Assembly (NCBI RefSeq): GCF_015602705.1
Contig: NZ_CP059081.1
Coordinates: 753,702 to 817,701, forward strand
Direction: 5' to 3'
Origin: Acinetobacter lwoffii
Lineage (GTDB): Bacteria; Pseudomonadota; Gammaproteobacteria; Pseudomonadales; Moraxellaceae
Length of the DNA: 64,000 bases
Numbering within the stretch: position 1 is the stretch's first letter; the number at the start of each line of letters is the position of its first letter. The notes beneath the pieces were generated by a model. The model did not search any database and was not told the origin of the DNA. It worked only from the letters and a program-made list of their open reading frames with translations. The position numbers and the translations under genes were made by a program. This document shows positions 20,173 to 29,170 of the stretch, in pieces.

Positions 20173-20249
20173 GCAGCGGTAGTTCAGTTGGTTAGAATAC
20201 CGGCCTGTCACGCCGGGGGTCGCGGGTTCGAGCCCCGTCCGCTGCGCCA
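20173..20249 (+). tRNA. tRNA-Asp (anticodon GTC), copy 3
   Basis: 77 nt, identical to Asp copy 1, CCA encoded. Only 14 bases separate it from Val copy 2. Confidence 0.98.
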
Positions 20250-20318
20250 TTTCAAAAGAAATTAAATTGAGGTCCCTGAGCCTGAATTTAATAAACTAAA
20301 GATTGACACTCTTTATCA

Positions 20319-20394
20319 GGGCGCTTAGCTCAGTTGGTAGAGCGTCTGCCTTACAAGCAGAATGTCGGCGGTTCGATCCCGTCAGCGCCCACCA
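20319..20394 (+). tRNA. tRNA-Val (anticodon TAC), copy 3
   Basis: 76 nt, identical to the other Val copies, CCA encoded. Preceded by a 69-base spacer and followed after 12 bases by Asp copy 4. Confidence 0.98.
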
Positions 20395-20406
20395 GATTCT
20401 TACGAT

Positions 20407-20483
20407 GCAGCGGTAGTTCAGTTGGTTAGAATACCGGCCTGTCACGCCGGGGGTCGCGGGTTCGAGCCCCGTCCGCTGCGCCA
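20407..20483 (+). tRNA. tRNA-Asp (anticodon GTC), copy 4
   Basis: 77 nt, identical to Asp copies 1 and 3, CCA encoded. A spacer of about 105 bases separates it from the last Val gene. Confidence 0.98.
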
Positions 20484-20588
20484 TCCTAAGATGAGAAGCT
20501 TGGATTTCTGAGATCTGAGCTTTCAAGATACCAAGACTACATTCCTTGTTGGTCTTGCGTCATTTAAAACAACACTGTTGTTTTCTCA

Positions 20589-20664
20589 GGGCGCTTAGCT
20601 CAGTTGGTAGAGCGTCTGCCTTACAAGCAGAATGTCGGCGGTTCGATCCCGTCAGCGCCCACCA
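20589..20664 (+). tRNA. tRNA-Val (anticodon TAC), copy 4
   Basis: 76 nt, identical to the other Val copies, CCA encoded. Last gene of the array. No strong terminator is visible before the next gene at 20737. Confidence 0.98.
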
Positions 20665-20736
20665 TATCTTCTTGCTTCAACTCTATTTATTCCTTAGAAT
20701 CTAATTTTATTATAATAATATTAAGATTTCACGACC

Positions 20737-21198
20737 ATGAGAAATCCCTATAAGCGCAAAGCCGCGACCAAATCCCAAAAAACTGCTTTCGATCCTCAAC
20801 AGCTTTATAAGCAATATATTGAAGCCATTGTTTCCAATGCTGGCATTTTTGCACTCTACCAAGATGGCTGGGCCTTATGTGCCACACCGACTGGACAGCG
20901 CGCATTTGCCTGCTGGCAAAGTAAAGGTCTGGCTCGACTGCTGATTAAAGACAATTGGGCAAATTACGAGATTCAGGAAATTAGCCTCAAGGATTTTGTA
21001 GAGAAAGTCATTCCCTTTTTACGTCAGGAAAGTACCATTGTTTCGCTTGATCTGACCCCGGAAGGGCAGAATATTCTGGTGGCACCCGAAAAATTATTAC
21101 TTGATATCAAAAATTATCTGTATCAGATTTATGTGCAAAAACCGGAACTGTTTAAAAATCCGGATATGCCTTTGCCTAGGCAGATCCGTTTAAATTAA
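20737..21198 (+). CDS. DUF2750 family protein
   Basis: 153-aa soluble protein of unknown function. The region AGIFALYQDGWALCATPTGQ, followed by the FACWQSKGLARLLI and NYEIQEISLKDFVEKVIPFLR segments, is the DUF2750 pattern. A basic N-terminal tail of about 20 residues (RNPYKRKAATKSQK) precedes the domain. It is 72 bases after the last tRNA, so it may receive read-through from the strong tRNA promoter (inference). It is convergent with the YdcF-like gene, with only 25 bases between their stops. Confidence 0.85.
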   Translation: MRNPYKRKAATKSQKTAFDPQQLYKQYIEAIVSNAGIFALYQDGWALCATPTGQRAFACWQSKGLARLLIKDNWANYEIQEISLKDFVEKVIPFLRQESTIVSLDLTPEGQNILVAPEKLLLDIKNYLYQIYVQKPELFKNPDMPLPRQIRLN

Positions 21199-21223
21199 AT
21201 TTATTGTTTTTAAAACAGCGTGT

Positions 21224-22018
21224 TTATTGGAAAAATGAATATTCATGCAGTAGCCAGCCACTAATCAAAGCAAAATATTCGCGTAACCATGAAGTATAGC
21301 GAACATTCTGGGGCGTGCTGGCACTCAGACTAATTACTTGATGGTAGCCCTGATGTCTGGCAATGGCACGGGCACGAGGGCTATGAAAATCGCTGGTGAC
21401 AATCGCGATGGGCTCATTTCGATCAATATGCTGCTGTTTTAAGATTGCCTGAGAATATTGTAGGTTCTGTTGGGTACTTCTGCTTTGATCTTCTAGGCTC
21501 ATGGGGTTATTGAGCTGCGGATAGTTCATATGGATATAACTTTGCATGACTTCAGCTTCGCTCTGTCTCTCCCGGAAATTTCGTCCACCGGTCATAATGA
21601 TTAAAGTATTTGGATATCGTTCTGCATATTTTGCTGCGGTATCCAGACGATTTTTTAAGATAGGTGAGGGCTGACCCTGATTAATACCACTACCTAAGAC
21701 TAAAATCGCTGCAGCAGGTCGTGCCGGAATATTCGGGTTGATTGACATCTGGATATAAGCGAAGAAAGCCGCAACACTGATTATCCAGAATAGAAATCCG
21801 CCCCAGAGACTGTTCCAGAACAAGGTTCTGAATCGGGAATTCTGTTTCCAGCGCTGAATAGATGAAAAAAACAAGGTATACAGGATGAGTGCCACCCCAA
21901 TGAAGATCGACAGGGCAATAGCAAAATGCCTCTGACCTTGGCTCAGTAACCAGATGCTATTGATACATAGGATCAAGCCAAAGATCAGGCTGAGACTTCG
22001 TTTAAGTTGATTGAGCAT
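21224..22018 (-). CDS. YdcF/SanA-like DUF218 membrane protein
   Basis: 264-aa protein with four hydrophobic segments in the first 100 residues (one at 10-28, one near 33-52, and one around GFLFWIISVAAFFAYIQM) followed by the DUF218 domain. Domain signatures are ILVLGSGINQGQPSPILKNR, TLIIMTGGRNFRERQSEAEV and IVTSDFHSPRARAIA. Relatives include SanA and ElyC, which influence envelope integrity and lipid-carrier metabolism in Escherichia coli; the precise role here is unknown. It stands alone between the DUF2750 gene and the terminator that ends the reductase transcript. Confidence 0.88.
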   Translation of the reverse strand: MLNQLKRSLSLIFGLILCINSIWLLSQGQRHFAIALSIFIGVALILYTLFFSSIQRWKQNSRFRTLFWNSLWGGFLFWIISVAAFFAYIQMSINPNIPARPAAAILVLGSGINQGQPSPILKNRLDTAAKYAERYPNTLIIMTGGRNFRERQSEAEVMQSYIHMNYPQLNNPMSLEDQSRSTQQNLQYSQAILKQQHIDRNEPIAIVTSDFHSPRARAIARHQGYHQVISLSASTPQNVRYTSWLREYFALISGWLLHEYSFFQ

Positions 22019-22072
22019 CCAGGGTCCCTTTTTTCTTATTCATATTCTTATTATTGCTTTTGTATCTTCAAT

Positions 22073-22100
22073 AAAAACCGGGCCATTGAGCCCGGTTTTT
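22073..22100 (-). terminator. Terminator after the PepSY reductase gene
   Basis: Stem CCGGGC / GCCCGG with a 6-base loop, flanked by A5 and T5 runs. It lies 16 bases downstream of the reductase stop on the minus strand and 54 bases upstream of the YdcF-like start. Confidence 0.85.
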
Positions 22101-22116
22101 AGCATATCAGGTTATC

Positions 22117-24747
22117 TTAATATACATCACGGCGATAACGTCCATCCAGACGTAATTGATCTAGCATTGTTTCACCGAGAATCTCGGTCAGGGCCTGATC
22201 CACATCGCTGGCCATACCATTGATGCTACCGCAGACATAAATCACCGCACCTTGGGCAATCCAGGCTTTCAGTTCTTCAGCCTGTTCGCGCAGTTTATGG
22301 TGTACATAGACTTTTTCCTGCTGGTCGCGCGAGAATGCGAGATCGAGACGTTTCAGTGTTCCCATTTGTAGCCAGGCCTGAATGGTTTCTTCAAAGAAGA
22401 AGTCATGTTCACGCTGACGTTCACCGAAAATCAGCCAGTTCTGGCTATAGTCCTGACGGTTACGCGCACTGAGCAGACTTAATAGTCCCGCAATACCAGT
22501 ACCATTACCAATACAGATAATCGGACGGTTGTCATCAATCAGGTGGAAAGAGTCATTGCTGCGAATACGTAGGGCAATTGGCGCATTGAGAGCCGCATGC
22601 TGGGTCAGCCAGCCTGAACCTAGTCCAAGATTGCCCTCGGCATCTGTCTGCTGACGTACCACCAAGCGTAAAACTTGCTGGCTTGGAATACTGGCAATCG
22701 AGTATTCACGTGTTGCCAAAGTTGGTAATTGCGTGAGAAGTTGATCCAGAGAATCAAAAGGTTCAGTTTGAGTCAGATCACGATCCCAAAGCGCCTGTTC
22801 AATACTTTGTTGCACAGAAGGCACTTGTGTACCCGCTGTAATTTGGTGCTTTTGTATAAATGCATCAATACGTTCTTGGCTATTCCCTGGCTGAACCTCG
22901 GCAATATCACCTGCTTGCCAGATGGCTTCATGCTCAGGGGTCAGTTCGATATTGAAAGCAGGCGCACCCAGACTACCCGGATTGAGGACTTCACGTTTAC
23001 TCAAACTCCAGTGATCAAAGGTCTTATCGATACTCATCGCTTGTAGCTCAAGTCGAGTGACTTGTGCCAGTGCAGTATTCCATTGCTGGATATGCTCGTT
23101 GTTGGCATTGTCGACTTCAATTGTATTGAATAGCTGCTGGGCACCATTCTGTTTTAGCCACTGATCAATACGGTGACCAAAACTGCAATAGCTGTCTGGA
23201 TATTCCTGAGAACCTAAGGCCAATACAGCATAACTTAAATGACTGAGATCAGCTTGAGCAGACAGGATTTTTTTCTCAAAAGAAGAAGCCAGATCCGGCG
23301 CTTCGCCCGTGCCATAAGTACTGGCAACAAATAATACCTGTTCGGTTTGCTGTAAATCGGCAAGCGTCAGTTGCTGTACCGGCTTGACGGTTACCGGTTG
23401 GCGTGCTTCCTGTAGGGCAGTTGCTGTACGCCAAGCCAGTTGCTCAGAAACCCCTGTTTGTGAGGCATAAGCAATGAGCCACGGTTTGGCATTTTCATCG
23501 ACGTTCACTGCAGTCGCACCCTGACGTGCTTCCAGCGTTAAGCGTTTTTGTTTGCGACGTTTCAGATAGAGCATCCAACCTGTCACAAAGAACAATGGCA
23601 TCAACAAGGCTGCGACCATGACAAAGAACTGGTAGATCGGGCCGAAGAAGCTGCCACGATGCACCGGTAACATGCTGCTCATGATCTTTTCATTGAGCTT
23701 TTTATCTTCATACAGCTCAACTTTGGTAAATTCAGCTGTCTGGTAATTATAAGTGGCACTGTTTCGTGCACGTTCATGCTGAACGATTGGATCGACAAAG
23801 CTCAGTTGCATTTCACCATCCGGTTTTTTCGGAAGGTTAAACGTTACAGTAGAATACTTATCTGAAAATTCAGTGTTAAAGCCAATCCAGCTTTGGTCTA
23901 GCGCACGTACAGTAGCTTTAGGGCTGAGACCTTCGCGGCCTTCACGACCAGCACCGCGTTCGCCACCCTGACGGCCTTCACCTCGTGCTTCACCTTCAGC
24001 ACGTGGGCCACGTTCGCCACCTGTACGTCCTTCACCACGGTTATTGCCGGCATTGGCCTGCATTTCCGGTTGCGGACGCTCTACACCCAGCACCTTAAAC
24101 ATGCCGTTGCGCCACCAGTCATAAGACCAGTACAGACCGGTACAGGCCAGAATCAGGTAGAAAATCACCACCCAGGTTCCCACAACAGCGTGCAGATCCC
24201 AGATAAAATTACGGCCTTTCAGCTGAGGTTTTACAAAGAACCATTGCTTGATCGAATGACGTTTCGGCCAGCGCAGGTACAGACCTGACAAGACAAAAAA
24301 GATCAGCATCAGGGTACAGGCACCGGTAATCTGCTTACCTACTGGACCAACCGTCAAATTACGATGCAGTTGCTGAACAAACTGGAAAAATTCCCGACCC
24401 TTAATCTCTGGCAAGACTTCTGCAGTATACGGGTTGATCATGATGTTCTGACCACGCCGTGCACCTTCTTTGGCAACATTTACGGTACTCGAAGCACTTG
24501 GATCTTGCGCTATGGTAATGCTGTTGATCTTCATGTCAGGCGCAGAACGGTTAAAGTGCTGATACAGCTCGGCAGGCGTGAGTTTGTCACGTTGCTGAAC
24601 CTGAACCGTATAACTGTCGCTATTCATCCATTTTAATATTTGTTGTTCATAGGAATAGATTGCGCCAGTGACCCCCATTATCGAGAGGATTAAACCTGCT
24701 GTAATCCCCAGAAACCAGTGGATTTGGAAAAATGTCTTTTTAAACAT
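22117..24747 (-). CDS. PepSY-TM / flavodoxin / FNR fusion reductase
   Basis: Predicted membrane reductase that moves electrons from NADPH through FAD and FMN across the inner membrane. The preferred start, MFKKTFFQIHWFLG at 24747, gives 876 aa; the frame stays open to an ATG at 24849. The N-terminal PepSY-associated helices are visible (HWFLGITAGLILSIMGVTGA; VGTWVVIFYLILACTGLYWS). A periplasmic loop holds an Arg/Gly/Glu-rich segment at about 234-272. Next are a flavodoxin domain (AYASQTGVSEQLAWRT; FVASTYGTGEAPD), an FAD site REYSIAS near 677, an NADPH site GNGTGIAGLLS near 749, and a C-terminal aromatic Tyr. A Fur-box-like 19-mer lies upstream, so a role in ferric-siderophore reduction is likely. 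Such proteins are often annotated as sulfite reductase flavoprotein alpha, which is misleading. Confidence 0.9.
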   Translation of the reverse strand: MFKKTFFQIHWFLGITAGLILSIMGVTGAIYSYEQQILKWMNSDSYTVQVQQRDKLTPAELYQHFNRSAPDMKINSITIAQDPSASSTVNVAKEGARRGQNIMINPYTAEVLPEIKGREFFQFVQQLHRNLTVGPVGKQITGACTLMLIFFVLSGLYLRWPKRHSIKQWFFVKPQLKGRNFIWDLHAVVGTWVVIFYLILACTGLYWSYDWWRNGMFKVLGVERPQPEMQANAGNNRGEGRTGGERGPRAEGEARGEGRQGGERGAGREGREGLSPKATVRALDQSWIGFNTEFSDKYSTVTFNLPKKPDGEMQLSFVDPIVQHERARNSATYNYQTAEFTKVELYEDKKLNEKIMSSMLPVHRGSFFGPIYQFFVMVAALLMPLFFVTGWMLYLKRRKQKRLTLEARQGATAVNVDENAKPWLIAYASQTGVSEQLAWRTATALQEARQPVTVKPVQQLTLADLQQTEQVLFVASTYGTGEAPDLASSFEKKILSAQADLSHLSYAVLALGSQEYPDSYCSFGHRIDQWLKQNGAQQLFNTIEVDNANNEHIQQWNTALAQVTRLELQAMSIDKTFDHWSLSKREVLNPGSLGAPAFNIELTPEHEAIWQAGDIAEVQPGNSQERIDAFIQKHQITAGTQVPSVQQSIEQALWDRDLTQTEPFDSLDQLLTQLPTLATREYSIASIPSQQVLRLVVRQQTDAEGNLGLGSGWLTQHAALNAPIALRIRSNDSFHLIDDNRPIICIGNGTGIAGLLSLLSARNRQDYSQNWLIFGERQREHDFFFEETIQAWLQMGTLKRLDLAFSRDQQEKVYVHHKLREQAEELKAWIAQGAVIYVCGSINGMASDVDQALTEILGETMLDQLRLDGRYRRDVY

Positions 24748-24828
24748 GGTCGTCAGATTAAGGGTGAGATCTATAAAAGTGGCAAAATTATAACTGAAGT
24801 TTAAGCCCGAATTATAGGTGTTGAGGAT

Positions 24829-24847
24829 AATATTTATTCTCATTATC
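24829..24847 (-). promoter_or_regulatory. Putative Fur box upstream of the PepSY reductase
   Basis: Read on the minus strand, the 19-mer beginning GATAATGAGAAT matches the classical Fur consensus at 15 of 19 positions by my count. It lies about 80 bases before the preferred start codon, in a suitable place for iron-dependent repression. It also overlaps the codons of the longer open frame, which argues for the downstream start. Confidence 0.7.
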
Positions 24848-24863
24848 ATTTATTGTTTTGAGA

Positions 24864-24898
24864 ATAAAAAAACCTCCATGCCGAGGCAGGAGGTTTTT
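24864..24898 (-). terminator. Terminator after the YcxB-like gene
   Basis: Stem AACCTCC-TGCC / GGCA-GGAGGTT with one bulged base and a GAG loop, flanked by A and T runs. On the minus strand it follows the YcxB-like stop by about 20 bases and insulates the Fur-box promoter. Confidence 0.82.
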
Positions 24899-24916
24899 CA
24901 CTGAAGAAAGAATAGG

Positions 24917-25477
24917 TTAGATTTGTTTTGCTGCGCCCACTTCTGCTTCCAGATGCTTGCGAATCGTGGCGAAAGAGAAGTTTTTGCTGTCTAGACGTTT
25001 CGGCAGGATATATGCACCTTGCTGGCCTTTTACTTTGAAATTGACCAACATGAATTCTGGTGTGTTGTACCATTCATAAATGTCTTTCCAGCTAATCGCG
25101 CCAACACCTTCCTGCATGCCCATTTTCTGGCGCATCACGATGCCGTGCGGTTGCACGCCCAGGCGAACACCTTTGATTTCCTGTACCGGAAATTCATTCA
25201 TCTTGCGTTTAACATACCATTCCAGACCAAAGGTACGGATCAGGTAATACAACACCACACAGACAATGGCCACCCAGCAGAACACGGTAGAATAGTTCTT
25301 CAGGAGCAGAATGCCCAGAATAGAAAGTGCAACAACAGCACCCATGATCAGCCATGCTTTCATGCCAATTTTATTGGTACTACGCCAGATCACCAGCTGA
25401 GCATCACGCTGCTCGGCTTCTGAAATTTCATAGTTCACAGGCTGTAGGGTATAAGCGTATAAATTTTTCGCGGTCAT
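24917..25477 (-). CDS. YcxB-like membrane protein
   Basis: 186-aa protein with two adjacent membrane helices (about residues 40-60 and 64-85) and a C-terminal region resembling the YcxB-like/PH-like fold: VKRKMNEFPVQEIKGVRLGV, ISWKDIYEWYNTPEFMLVNF and LPKRLDSKNFSFATIRKHL. Function is unknown. The TM pair plus cytosolic domain suggests a membrane-associated binding module. The gene is transcribed alone and ends at the terminator at 24864-24898. Confidence 0.75.
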   Translation of the reverse strand: MTAKNLYAYTLQPVNYEISEAEQRDAQLVIWRSTNKIGMKAWLIMGAVVALSILGILLLKNYSTVFCWVAIVCVVLYYLIRTFGLEWYVKRKMNEFPVQEIKGVRLGVQPHGIVMRQKMGMQEGVGAISWKDIYEWYNTPEFMLVNFKVKGQQGAYILPKRLDSKNFSFATIRKHLEAEVGAAKQI

Positions 25478-25562
25478 AATGAAATTAGCAGATTTTAAAC
25501 TGTAAAAAGTTTAGCACTAATTGTACCAATTCAGTGAGTATATTGTTCCAAAATCAGCCAAA

Positions 25563-27737
25563 TTATAATGAACCTAATTCAGTTGCCTGTTCATCACGCT
25601 CATGGCTCAAACTTTGTTTCAGTTGGCTCAACTGCTTTAAAATACTGAACATTAAAGACAGCTGCTGCAAAATGATCAGGGATTTCTGATCTTGCTCCTG
25701 ATCTTGAGCCAGGCGCTGTCGAATATGAGCAATCATATTTTGCGCACTTAAATCGGGCATTTCATCTCGTAACAATGCACCACGAATGTTCTCGAGTGCT
25801 TTGTCCAATAAATTCAGAATGTCCTGATCTTCAATTTTTTCCCGGTGTGCACCCAGTGCGGCAATATAACTGATAAAAGTATGGTTCAGACAAAGGAACT
25901 CAAAGGCTAGTGATTTTTGTACCGGATCAATATCTGGTTCAGTGGCCAGTGTCGAAATCAGTGAAGCCACCTCGGCATCGGTATTATGGGCCGCACGGCG
26001 CACAATCCGATATTTCAGGCCATTATTACGTCCCGATTTATACTGCTCGATTACTTCACTCAAATAATCTGCTTCTGCCTGCAAGCTGCGTTTGATACTG
26101 CGCGGCAAACGTCGGAACTTCCAGTCTGGAAAAATAAAGCTGACGCCGAACCAGGCAATCGCACAGCCAATCAAGGTGTCGATCATACGCGGGATGGCCG
26201 CGGCATAGCCCATACCGTCCAGGTTGAAGTTGATCAGGGCTAAAATCGTGATAAAGGCGGTGGCCTGTGCATACTGTTTACTGCGCAATTCAAAGAACAG
26301 AATCCCACTCAGTACCAGAAGCAATAATTGTCCTTCGATGGACGGCACAAAATATAAAATGGCATAACCGAGGATAATACCGACCAACGTACCGATAATA
26401 CGCAGACGTAAACGCCGTTTGGTGGCGTTAAAGTTGGGCTGGCTGACAAAGAGTGCGGTCAATAAAATCCAGTAACCATATTCAATATTGCTGACCTGTA
26501 CAAAAATATAGCTGATCAGCAGCACAATCGACAGGCGAATGGCATGCCGGAACAGCACCGATTCTGGGGTCAGATGCTGCTTAATCCGAATCTTGATGTC
26601 ATCCCAGCCTTTCAGATCATCATCTCTAAGCTGGTTCTCGATATGTTTGAAACGCTCGGACTTGATATTCTGCTCGGTTTCCAGGTTGCGTAACTGGGCA
26701 TCAATTGATTTCAGGTTTTGAAACAGCGCAAATAAGGAATTGATCCAGACCTGATCATACTGCTGCTCCTGACGTAACTTATCCAGAGACTGTCTCAGGT
26801 TATCAAAGGCATGCTTGAAGCGCTGGTTATGCACATAAGGTTTGCGCAGCAGCAAACTTTCACTCAGGTCCTTACAGGCTTTGCCCTGAATTGACATGAT
26901 GCGCTGGAAGCGGAACAGGATATCGCTATGCTGGAAAATCTTGGCCAGTTTCTGATAATCAATATGCGCTGAATCGGCACGTTCATGAATATCCTGCGCG
27001 ACAAAATAATATTGCAGACTGCGACGGGTATCTTTTTGCCCACGGTCGCCTTTCAGGCGGGTCAGGAGAGCCGTTTTCATTTCATTAAAAATCGCAATCA
27101 GTTTGCCGTTTTCAAGCGAGAGTTCAATCATGCTCTGCTGATAGCTTTTCGGCGTCATGTCCACATCAAACAGATTGGACTTGGCATATAAAAAGTCACC
27201 GAGCGCAGAATAGGAAATGGCAAGCTTGTCTTGCGCCAGCCGGGCAGGGAAAGTCAGGAAACTGATGGTCGACAGCAGACCGTACCACATCGCGCCGATG
27301 ACCAATAAACCAGCCTGTTTATACCATTCATCAAACAGCTCCACCCCAAGCATGGAATAAACGGAAATCACCAGACAGCCGTAGGAAATCGTGGCATAGC
27401 GTCGCCCTAGTGAACCCAGCAAAATCAGGGCAATACAGGACACAATTAAGGCCAAGGCAAACAGCAAGGGATAAGGAAAAAGCAGATATACGCCTACTGC
27501 CGTAATAAAGAAGCCAATGTAGGTGTAGAGCAGATTTAAAATCCGCACCGAAAAGCGGTCATCAATATCGCTTAAACCGGCTGCGACCACCCCTAAAGTC
27601 AATGGGATCGTCATCAATTGTTGTCCCATAAAATAGGGAACAAAGGCGGTACCTGCAAATGCCGTCATCATGCGCAGGTTATACATCAAGGTCGTGTTAT
27701 AGGTGGTTTGCTTGAGACGAGTGAGCCAAGATTTCAA
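25563..27737 (-). CDS. FUSC/YccS-like inner-membrane transporter
   Basis: 724-aa membrane protein of the YccS/YhfK group (fusaric-acid-resistance superfamily). The architecture is duplicated: an N-terminal block of six helices (residues about 20-160), a cytosolic helical domain (about 160-395), a second helix block from AIRLSIVLLISYIFVQVSN (about 400-530), then a cytosolic helical tail. Conserved signatures include GYWILLTALFVSQPNFNATK and RIIGTLVGIILGYAI. Related proteins export aromatic acids or other amphipathic compounds; no substrate can be read here. No adaptor gene of the AaeA type is adjacent. It is divergent from the Bcr/CflA exporter gene. Confidence 0.9.
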   Translation of the reverse strand: MKSWLTRLKQTTYNTTLMYNLRMMTAFAGTAFVPYFMGQQLMTIPLTLGVVAAGLSDIDDRFSVRILNLLYTYIGFFITAVGVYLLFPYPLLFALALIVSCIALILLGSLGRRYATISYGCLVISVYSMLGVELFDEWYKQAGLLVIGAMWYGLLSTISFLTFPARLAQDKLAISYSALGDFLYAKSNLFDVDMTPKSYQQSMIELSLENGKLIAIFNEMKTALLTRLKGDRGQKDTRRSLQYYFVAQDIHERADSAHIDYQKLAKIFQHSDILFRFQRIMSIQGKACKDLSESLLLRKPYVHNQRFKHAFDNLRQSLDKLRQEQQYDQVWINSLFALFQNLKSIDAQLRNLETEQNIKSERFKHIENQLRDDDLKGWDDIKIRIKQHLTPESVLFRHAIRLSIVLLISYIFVQVSNIEYGYWILLTALFVSQPNFNATKRRLRLRIIGTLVGIILGYAILYFVPSIEGQLLLLVLSGILFFELRSKQYAQATAFITILALINFNLDGMGYAAAIPRMIDTLIGCAIAWFGVSFIFPDWKFRRLPRSIKRSLQAEADYLSEVIEQYKSGRNNGLKYRIVRRAAHNTDAEVASLISTLATEPDIDPVQKSLAFEFLCLNHTFISYIAALGAHREKIEDQDILNLLDKALENIRGALLRDEMPDLSAQNMIAHIRQRLAQDQEQDQKSLIILQQLSLMFSILKQLSQLKQSLSHERDEQATELGSL

Positions 27738-27875
27738 AGGTCGTCCTTTATACTGCAGTCTTAGAGCTGAATCTGAATAGGCTAATGAAAATAGTATATT
27801 TATAAATCTTCATTTCAGGCTAAATCATACTATGCACTGTGTTAATTTGTCTGCATATTAGCGCTTTAAATCTTC

Positions 27876-29093
27876 ATGCTTATGACATCGAATAAAATAG
27901 TACAACAACCTTATGCCATGTCCTGGATTGTTTTGCTGGCGACCTTAAGTGCACTCGGGCCTTTATCCATTGATATGTATCTTTCGGCCTTACCGGCTAT
28001 GGCAGCAGATTTTGGTGTCAGTACCCAAATGGTTTCCAATAGCTTGCCGGCTTATTTCTTCGGTCTGGCGATCGGGCAACTGATTTATGGTCCGATCAGT
28101 GACCGGATTGGACGTAAACCGCCACTGTATTTTGGGCTGTGTTTATACATTGTGGCAAGTTTGCTGTGTGTCTTTGCGCAGGATGAATGGAGCCTGATCG
28201 CTGCACGAATTCTGCAAGCTCTTGGTGGCTGTGTCGGGGTGGTCATGGCACGCGCTGCAATTCGCGATCGTCTGGATATGCATTCAGCAGCTCAGGCCTT
28301 TGCCAGCATGATGATTGTGACTGCGATTGCGCCAATCATCGCCCCGAGTCTGGGGGGCTGGGTGTTGATGTTTTATGAATGGAACATGATCTTTTTGGTG
28401 CTGATGGGCTGTGGTCTGTTGAGTCTGGCCTGTGTACATTTTCTATTTAAAGAAACCCTGGAGCCAGAACGCCGTCTCAAGCTGAACTTTCAACAGGTTA
28501 TAAGTTTGTACCGGTGCATTTTTCAAGATCCCAGCTTTCGACGCCCGCTCTATGCCGGCTGTTTTTCCGGTGCGGTGATGTTCTGTTATATCAGTGCTTC
28601 TTCGACTATTCTGATGGATCGTTATCAACTGACCGAGCAGCAGTTTGCTTATGCCTTTGGTGCCAATGCTTTCGGCATCATGCTGTTTTCGACCTTGAAT
28701 AAACGTCTGGCTGGACGATTCTCGATATTGCAGCGCCTGAAAATCGGCACCTGCCTGCAGTTTGCCGGTGTATTAGGGTTAATCTTGCTGGGCTGTCTGG
28801 ACGTCGATTCTGTGCTCTGGGTGTTGTTAGGCATGTTTATTGTGGTGGCATCTATCGGGTTTACTGGTCCGAATGCCATGGCTTTGGCAATGGCTGAACA
28901 GGGCGAGCGGGCAGGAACTGCCAGTGCGATTATGGGCAGTATGCAATTTGTCTGTGGTTTATTGGGCGGTGTATTACTGAATTTTCTGATCTGGCATGCT
29001 TTGTTGAATATGGCCTTGATCATGCTGGTTTTTGTCGGTATTTCCGCTTGGGCGATTTTTAAAATAAAGATGCCAATCTTGCAAAATGCATAG
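27876..29093 (+). CDS. Bcr/CflA family MFS drug exporter
   Basis: 405-aa, 12-helix major facilitator with DHA1 features: the N-terminal GPLSIDMYLSALPAMAADFG motif typical of Bcr/CflA proteins, motif A GPISDRIGRKPP between TM2 and TM3, and ARILQALGGCVGVVMARAAI in TM4. Such proteins export bicyclomycin, chloramphenicol or small metabolites by proton antiport. The start is either ATG 27876 or 27882; no clear Shine-Dalgarno decides. It is convergent with the nitroreductase gene, across a hairpin. Confidence 0.9.
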   Translation: MLMTSNKIVQQPYAMSWIVLLATLSALGPLSIDMYLSALPAMAADFGVSTQMVSNSLPAYFFGLAIGQLIYGPISDRIGRKPPLYFGLCLYIVASLLCVFAQDEWSLIAARILQALGGCVGVVMARAAIRDRLDMHSAAQAFASMMIVTAIAPIIAPSLGGWVLMFYEWNMIFLVLMGCGLLSLACVHFLFKETLEPERRLKLNFQQVISLYRCIFQDPSFRRPLYAGCFSGAVMFCYISASSTILMDRYQLTEQQFAYAFGANAFGIMLFSTLNKRLAGRFSILQRLKIGTCLQFAGVLGLILLGCLDVDSVLWVLLGMFIVVASIGFTGPNAMALAMAEQGERAGTASAIMGSMQFVCGLLGGVLLNFLIWHALLNMALIMLVFVGISAWAIFKIKMPILQNA

Positions 29094-29138
29094 ATGCTGG
29101 GCGTTCTCTAATATATTAAAAATGCTGGATCGAACAGA

Positions 29139-29162
29139 GGGCTAAGCAAGTTGGCTTAGCCC
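29139..29162. terminator. Hairpin between convergent MFS and nitroreductase genes
   Basis: Perfect 9-bp stem GGGCTAAGC / GCTTAGCCC with a 6-base loop, nine bases past the nitroreductase stop. There is no T-run on either strand, so termination may be weak or rho-assisted. Confidence 0.55.
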
Positions 29163-29170
29163 TGCTTGCA

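Noticed and set aside
20296-20526. Minus-strand ORF of 76 codons across tRNA genes, with RTGLEPATPGVTGRYSNQL-like text
   Set aside because: It is the antisense of tRNA-Val and tRNA-Asp. Such peptides are a well-known false gene prediction produced by tRNA sequences.
24748-24849. Extended N-terminus for the PepSY reductase starting at 24849
   Set aside because: The extra 34 residues overlap the Fur box and are unlike the family; the start at 24747 gives the normal first membrane helix.
29139-29162. GGGCTAAGC inverted repeat as a mobile-element end
   Set aside because: There is only one copy, it lies between two convergent genes, and no transposase or target duplication is present; a terminator-like hairpin is the simpler reading.
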